From Strongylocentrotus droebachiensis (taxonomy: Eukaryota > Echinodermata > Echinoidea > Camarodonta > Strongylocentrotidae), in the NCBI GenBank assembly GCA_035222895.1, contig JAVYIG010009964.1, forward strand, positions 1 through 64,000: a DNA stretch of 64,000 nt, read 5' to 3'. Under the pieces are notes generated by a model that made no database searches, had not been told where the DNA came from, and saw only the letters and a list, made by a program, of their open reading frames with translations. Below are positions 59,763 through 64,000 of this stretch, piece by piece; the first letter of the stretch is position 1; each line of letters starts with the position of its first letter. Made by a program: the position numbers and the translations under genes.

Positions 59763-62700
59763 GGGTAGATTTAGATGGAAATATCAAATGTATCAAGAGA
59801 CAAGAAAAAAAGAGAGAGAGAGAGAAAGAGAGGGGTAGATTTAGATGGAAATATCAAATGTATCAAGAGACAAGAAAAAAAGAGAGAGAGAAAGAGAGGG
59901 GTAGATTTAGATGGAAATATCAAATATATCAAGAGACAAGAAAAAAAGAGAGAGACAGAGAAAGAGAGGGGTAGATTTAGATGGAAATATCAAATATATC
60001 AAGAGACAAGAAAAAAAGAGAGAGAGAGAGAAAGAGAGGGGTAGATTTAGATGGAAATATCAAATGTATCAAGAGACAAGAAAAAAAGAGAGAGAGAGAG
60101 AAAGAGAGGGGTAGATTTAGATGGAAATATCAAATGTATCAAGAGACAAGAAAAAAAGAGAGAGACAGAGAAAGAGAGGGGTAGATTTAGATGGAAATAT
60201 CAAATGTATCAAGAGACAAGAAAAAAAAGAGAGAGAGAGAGAAAGAGAGGGGTAGATTTAGATGGAAATATCAAATATATCAAGAGACAAGAAAAAAAAG
60301 AGAGAGACAGAGAAAGAGAGGGGTAGATTTAGATGGAAATATCAAATGTATCAAGAGACAAGAAAAAAAGAGAGAGAGAGAGAAAGAGAGGGGTAGATTT
60401 AGATGGAAATATCAAATATATCAAGAGACAAGAAAAAAAGAGAGAGAGAGAGAGATAGAGAAAGAGAGGGGTAGATTTAGATGGAAATATCAAATGTATC
60501 AAGAGACAAGAAAAAAAGAGAGAGACAGAGAAAGAGAGGGGTAGATTTAGATGGAAATATCAAATATATCAAGAGACAAGAAAAAAAGAGAGAGAGAGAG
60601 AGATAGAGAAAGAGAGGGGTAGATTTAGATGGAAATATCAAATATATCAAGAGACAAGAAAAAAAAGAGAGAGAGAGAGAAAGAGAGGGGTAGATTTAGA
60701 TGGAAATATCAAATGTATCAAGAGACAAGAAAAAAAGAGAGAGACAGAGAAAGAGAGGGGTAGATTTAGATGGAAATATCAAATATATCAAGAGACAAGA
60801 AAAAAAGAGAGAGAGAAAGAGAGAGATAGAGAAAGAGAGGGGTAGATTTAGATGGAAATATCAAATATATCAAGAGACAAGAAAAAAAGAGAGAGAGAGA
60901 GAGATAGAGAAAGAGAGGGGTAGATTTAGATGGAAATATCAAATGTATCAAGAGACAAGAAAAAAAGAGAGAGACAGAGAAAGAGAGGGGTAGATTTAGA
61001 TGGAAATATCAAATATATCAAGAGACAAGAAAAAAAGAGAGAGAGAGAGAGATAGAGAAAGAGAGGGGTAGATTTAGATGGAAATATCAAATATATCAAG
61101 AGACAAGAAAAAAAAGAGAGAGAGAGAGAAAGAGAGGGGTAGATTTAGATGGAAATATCAAATGTATCAAGAGACAAGAAAAAAAGAGAGAGACAGAGAA
61201 AGAGAGGGGTAGATTTAGATGGAAATATCAAATATGTCAAGAGACAAGAAAAAAAGAGAGAGAGAGAGAGAGAGATAGAGAAAGAGAGGGGTAGATTTAG
61301 ATGGAAATATCAAATATATCAAGAGACAAGAAAAAAAAAGAGAGAGAGAGAGAGATAGAGAAAGAGAGGGGTAGATTTAGATGGAAATATCAAATGTATC
61401 AAGAGACAAGAAAAAAAGAGAGAGAGAGAGAAAGAGAGGGGTAGATTTAGATGGAAATATCAAATATATCAAGAGACAAGAAAAAAAAAGAGAGAGAGAG
61501 AGATAGAGAAAGAGAGGGGTAGATTTAGATGGAAATATCAAATGTATCAAGAGACAAGAAAAAAAGAGAGAGACAGAGAAAGAGAGGGGTAGATTTAGAT
61601 GGAAATATCAAATATATCAAGAGACAAGAAAAAAAGAGAGAGAGAGAGAGATAGAGAAGGAGAGGGGTAGATTTAGATGGAAATATCAAATATATCAAGA
61701 GACAAGAAAAAAAAGAGAGAGAGAGAGAAAGAGAGGGGTAGATTTAGATGGAAATATCAAATGTATCAAGAGACAAGAAAAAAAGAGAGAGACAGAGAAA
61801 GAGAGGGGTAGATTTAGATGGAAATATCAAATATATCAAGAGACAAGAAAAAAAGAGAGAGAGAAAGAGAGAGATAGAAAAAGAGAGGGGTAGATTTAGA
61901 TGGAAATATCAAATATATCAAGAGACAAGAAAAAAAAGAGAGAGAGAGAGATAGAGAAAGAGAGGGGTAGATTTAGATGGAAATATCAAATGTATCAAGA
62001 GACAAAAAAAAAGAGAGAGACAGAGAAAGAGAGGGGTAGATTTAGATGGAAATATCAAATATATCAAGAGACAAGAAAAAAAGAGAGAGAGAGAGAGATA
62101 GAGAAAGAGAGGGGTAGATTTAGATGGAAATATCAAATATATCAAGAGACAAGAAAAAAGAGAGAGAGAGAGAGAAAGAGAGGGGTAGATTTAGATGGAA
62201 ATATCAAATGTATCAAGAGACAAGAAAAAAAGAGAGAGACAGAGAAAGAGAGGGGTAGATTTAGATGGAAATATCAAATATATCAAGAGACAAGAAAAAA
62301 AAAGAGAGAGAGGGAGAGATACTGAGAAAGAGAGGGGTAGATTTAGATGGAAATATCAAATGTATCAAGAGACAAGAAAAAAAGAAAGAAACAGAGAAAG
62401 AGAGGGGTAGATTTAGATGGAAATATCAAATATATCAAGAGACAAGAAAAAAAGAGAGAGAGAGAGAGATAGAGAAAGAGAGGGGTAGATTTAGATGGAA
62501 ATATCAAATATATCAAGAGACAAGAAAAAAAAGAGAGAGAGAGAGAAAGAGAGGGGTAGATTTAGATGGAAATATCAAATGTATCAAGAGACAAGAAAAA
62601 AAGAGAGAGACAGAGAAAGAGAGGGGTAGATTTAGATGGAAATATCAAATATATCAAGAGACAAGAAAAAAGAGAGAGAGAGAGACAGAGAAAGAGAGGG

Positions 62701-63075
62701 GTAGATTTAGATGGAAATATCAAATGTATCAAGAGACAAGAAAAAAAGAGAGAGAGAGAGAGACAGAGAAAGAGAGGGGTAGATTTATATGGAAATATCA
62801 AATATATCAAGCTACAGGAATGACAGAAGGACCTAATTCACCTGTGCCATCTTCTGTCTATTATACATAGGGTTCCCTGGTGGCTCCGTCATCAGCACTG
62901 GGTGCTCCGTGGTGTCCACCATCAGATCAACGTTGAAAAGATAATGCCAGATCTTCTCCATGTCTTCCCAGTCTCTGACGATACCGTGCTCGATGGGATA
63001 GTTGATACCCAAGACTTCTCGGTGTTTGTAGATTGCTTCTCCGATAAAGGTCTCCCTCTTCCCGTCAACATGCGA
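46410..63075 (-). CDS. divergent actin-like gene, three exons (5' exon(s) outside window)
   Basis: Minus-strand exons: 62842-63075, 47837-48082, 46410-46932. They match actin from about residue 43 to the C-terminus: [85 protein letters not shown]-type loop [20 protein letters not shown]. Introns sit after codon 121 and within codon 204 of actin, the classic actin positions, and splice phases fit. The sequence is far from conventional actin (for example [10 protein letters not shown] for AIQAVLSL) and ends TVVDTFNI instead of HRKCF, so it is an actin paralogue or actin-related protein. The middle and last exons each contain a one-base-type frame break, so it is either a recent pseudogene or affected by assembly indels. 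The first intron is 14.8 kb and holds a Harbinger transposon and a minisatellite. Confidence 0.85.
47065..47209. mobile_element. 145-bp TTAA-flanked MITE
   Basis: TTAA on both sides (47061-47064, 47210-47213) and inverted ends AAGGGCATGGTCCC and GGGAACGTGCCCCT. In the second actin-like intron. Confidence 0.8.
47837..48082 (-). CDS. actin-like gene, exon for about residues 122-204
   Basis: 246 bases where actin needs 247. It reads [20 protein letters not shown] then [12 protein letters not shown] in one frame and [20 protein letters not shown] then [12 protein letters not shown] in another; the change lies in the GDG nucleotide-binding loop region. Donor GTAAGA. Confidence 0.85.
48561..52725 (+). 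CDS. Harbinger DDE nuclease (HARBI1-like), four exons
   Basis: Exons 48561-48908, 51344-51610, 51895-52031, 52440-52725; all phases fit, giving 345 codons plus TAA, close to HARBI1 (349 aa). It cuts and rejoins transposon ends together with the Myb-like partner, in the nucleus. Start ATG at 48561 ([20 protein letters not shown]). The N-terminal helical region has [10 protein letters not shown] and [20 protein letters not shown]. The DDE residues are visible: D in [13 protein letters not shown] in [15 protein letters not shown] in [18 protein letters not shown]. The C-terminus has [11 protein letters not shown], a family hallmark. The first intron (2.4 kb) carries long G/C and A/T homopolymers. 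Confidence 0.93.
50437..50925. repeat. G/C and T homopolymer-rich segment
   Basis: Runs of 10 or more G or C at about 50444-50459, 50514-50532 and 50749-50762, T runs at 50811-50825, and a repeated CAATTTTGCGCCCC-type unit of about 35 bases (50595-50745). In the first intron of the nuclease gene. Confidence 0.8.
53197..53990. repeat. large imperfect palindrome with A43 run
   Basis: 53200-53345 (GTTTGTCCCTGCTTTCACTT, then CTTGGACGTTCCCCCAACCC) is the reverse complement of about 53845-53985. A second, inner pair is 53338-53383 with 53645-53693 (CATTGTCTAGGGAAGGGG). The spacer contains a run of about 43 A at 53598-53640. It separates the two convergent Harbinger genes. Confidence 0.82.
54086..59188 (-). 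CDS. Harbinger Myb/SANT-like DNA-binding protein, five exons
   Basis: Minus-strand exons 59171-59188 (MASTNE), 57579-57692, 56774-56924, 55756-55868, 54086-54496; phases fit and the total is 268 codons plus stop. The central exons form a Myb/SANT-like domain: [20 protein letters not shown], then [20 protein letters not shown] and [19 protein letters not shown]. The last exon is strongly acidic (Glu-rich), then basic ([10 protein letters not shown]), with a C-terminal helix ([20 protein letters not shown]). In this family the protein binds the transposon ends and brings the nuclease into the nucleus. No breaks seen. Confidence 0.88.
55192..55374. mobile_element. TA-flanked MITE (pogo/Tigger-like ends)
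   Basis: CAGTCTACTCCCGTTATAAC at the left and TTATAACGGGAGTGGTTTG at the right, TA outside both ends. Inserted in the Harbinger Myb gene's intron, so younger than the Harbinger element. Confidence 0.75.
56490..56765. repeat. direct repeat in Harbinger intron
   Basis: TTTTGACACATAACTTGACA followed by ACTGTT.GTCCAATGGC.ACC occurs at about 56548 and 56704, next to the Myb exon donor. It looks like a piece of an interspersed repeat. Confidence 0.7.
57955..58540. repeat. MITE-like end plus GGCTCAAT G/C-rich tandem units
   Basis: AAAGGGGAAGTTCACCCTGG starts a MITE-like segment. From 58107 to 58500, four to five degenerate units with GGGGGGCTCAATGATATCTG and AGCCCCCC form small hairpins. Confidence 0.7.
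59604..59660 (+). repeat. SINE/LINE-type 3' tail
   Basis: GCGCCTATAAAAAAGTATTA, then AGGCGCATTATAAATG and (ATT)n. Confidence 0.55.
59725..62815. repeat. minisatellite of about 70 bp, about 42 units
   Basis: Each unit has the fixed core GGGGTAGATTTAGATGGAAA then TATCAAATRTATCAAGAGAC and AAGAAAAAAA, followed by a variable GA-rich spacer (AGAGAGAC.., AGAGAGAT.. or plain GA), so units run 66-82 bases. Units alternate in a fixed order (GTATC with GACAGAG spacer, ATATC with GATAGAG spacer, ATATC with plain GA), forming a higher-order unit of about 220 bp. Open frames run through many units but encode only a repeated lysine/arginine-rich peptide ([15 protein letters not shown]). It is intronic in the actin-like gene. 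Confidence 0.95.
62842..63075 (-). CDS. actin-like gene, exon for about residues 43-121
   Basis: 78 codons, fully open, acceptor TTGCAG and donor GTGAAT. Starts [20 protein letters not shown] (DNase-loop region, divergent), then [20 protein letters not shown] (subdomain 1 core, highly conserved) and [20 protein letters not shown]. The donor lies 25 bases from the end of the 70-bp minisatellite. Confidence 0.9.
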
Positions 63076-64000
63076 CTGCAAATAATTTAAGTGTGACAAA
63101 ATTAAACCAGGTTTCTTTAAACAAAAATGGTTAATGATTTTTGAAGTCATAGCAGTATAGCAGATATATATGCTTGCTTTAGATAGAGTATCATATCGAA
63201 GGGGGCAAGGGGCGCGTGCCACTTGCAGCAATTGCAGGGGCCCACAAATGTAATCGAGGGCAAGAGAAAGGGGAAAAAATTTAAAGGCTGTCTGTACTAG
63301 TTTGGCCAAGAGGGATTAGACCACCTAGCGTGTTGACTGACAGGTGGCTATCTCATCAACTCAATCAACTCTCAATTAACATAAGAAAAAAAGGATCATG
63401 GGAAACCAACGGGCACCGCTTAGGCATTCTTTTCTATACCGTGTGTCTCAAAAAAAACGTAACACTTTTGAAATGGTTGCCAAATTGAGCATATATAATT
63501 TTATGAAAAAATGTCTATATGTATGGAAAGCTAAAGGACCAACCTTTCATATGATATGAAAAAATTAAAAAAAAATCATGCTTCGATGGACAGTGTTCAC
63601 TTAAGTTAGAGGTATGAAAATGGGCCTGCGCAGGATTTTTCCTTCCAATTTTGGACAGGTAAATTACTTGTAACTTACAAAATAAGGTCGATATGAGATA
63701 TTCATGATCGATGGATCAAAAGGATATTTTGAATCAAAAGGATATTTTGAATACCTCGAATTCTGGTATTTTCAATGCATAATGAATGATGTACTTAGCT
63801 ATTACATGTTTGGGTCATTCATAAAACCTGAATAAAATGTGATTGATGATCCACCAAACTTACGGAAGAAAACTGATAAAGAAAAGGCAAGGGGTAGGTG
63901 ATGGGATGGGAAAAGGTTGTGGGGGGGAGGAGAGTGGGTTGCATAATGTCAATTATGATTTTGAATACGGTATTTCAATTTAACATTTTCCCATTCTTCC
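63076..64000. other. intron or upstream region of the actin-like gene
   Basis: Left border is the splice acceptor of the 62842-63075 exon. No further actin exon was recognised. A MITE copy lies at 63285-63440. From 63448 a different repeat begins (GTGTCTCAAAAAAAACGTAA), perhaps the end of another DNA element. Confidence 0.5.
63285..63440 (-). mobile_element. TTAA-flanked MITE, copy 4 (truncated)
   Basis: Reverse complement of the 10458-10646 element with TTAA at 63281-63284; its far end is replaced by another repeat. Confidence 0.75.

Noticed and set aside
59775-62870. Series of Lys/Arg-rich open frames ([15 protein letters not shown]...)
   Set aside because: They are translations of the 70-bp minisatellite in overlapping phases, without start context or splice logic.

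Overview
The window looks like a stretch of animal chromosome, AT-rich and full of repeats, most likely from an echinoderm (sea urchin type). Reasons: GT-AG introns throughout, a CERKL-type gene, an actin-like gene with introns at actin codons 121/122 and 204 (positions I recall from sea urchin actins), short TTAGGG runs, and dense tRNA-derived SINEs and short inverted-repeat elements. The species is an inference. No retrovirus, LTR element or Polinton was recognised.

Layout. 1-1.66 kb: 3' part of a LINE on the plus strand. 1.7-9.2 kb: no recognised protein gene; holds a tRNA-Lys-like gene (3153-3229), a SINE, a 522-bp inverted-repeat element and microsatellites. 9.24-22.63 kb: thirteen in-phase exons of a ceramide-kinase-like (CERKL) gene, followed by a 15-bp minisatellite in the presumed 3' UTR. 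23.2-28.2 kb: tandem repeats, a foldback element, a SINE tail, a terminal-inverted-repeat element with a zinc-finger fragment, and two strong palindromes. 28.2-41.8 kb: a multi-exon gene coding for two C2H2 fingers and a tyrosine-recombinase domain (Crypton-type). It is interrupted by a LINE inside one exon and carries a LINE fragment and an intronless RYK gene fragment in its introns. 41.8-44.2 kb: nested LINE pieces. 44.2-46.2 kb: purine-rich simple sequence.

46.4-63.1 kb: three exons of a divergent actin-like gene on the minus strand. Its 14.8-kb intron contains a PIF/Harbinger DNA transposon (48320-59441) with both of its genes open and spliced in phase: a DDE nuclease on plus and a Myb/SANT-like partner on minus. 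The same intron contains a 3.1-kb, roughly 70-bp minisatellite ending 25 bases from the actin exon.

How parts relate. CERKL and the actin-like gene are host genes. Almost everything else is mobile or derived from mobile elements, with insertions into introns and, in one case, into an exon. Several frame breaks fall in otherwise well-conserved exons (actin-like and tyrosine recombinase). Homopolymer-length errors in the assembly are a competing explanation for some of them, whereas all CERKL and Harbinger exons are unbroken.
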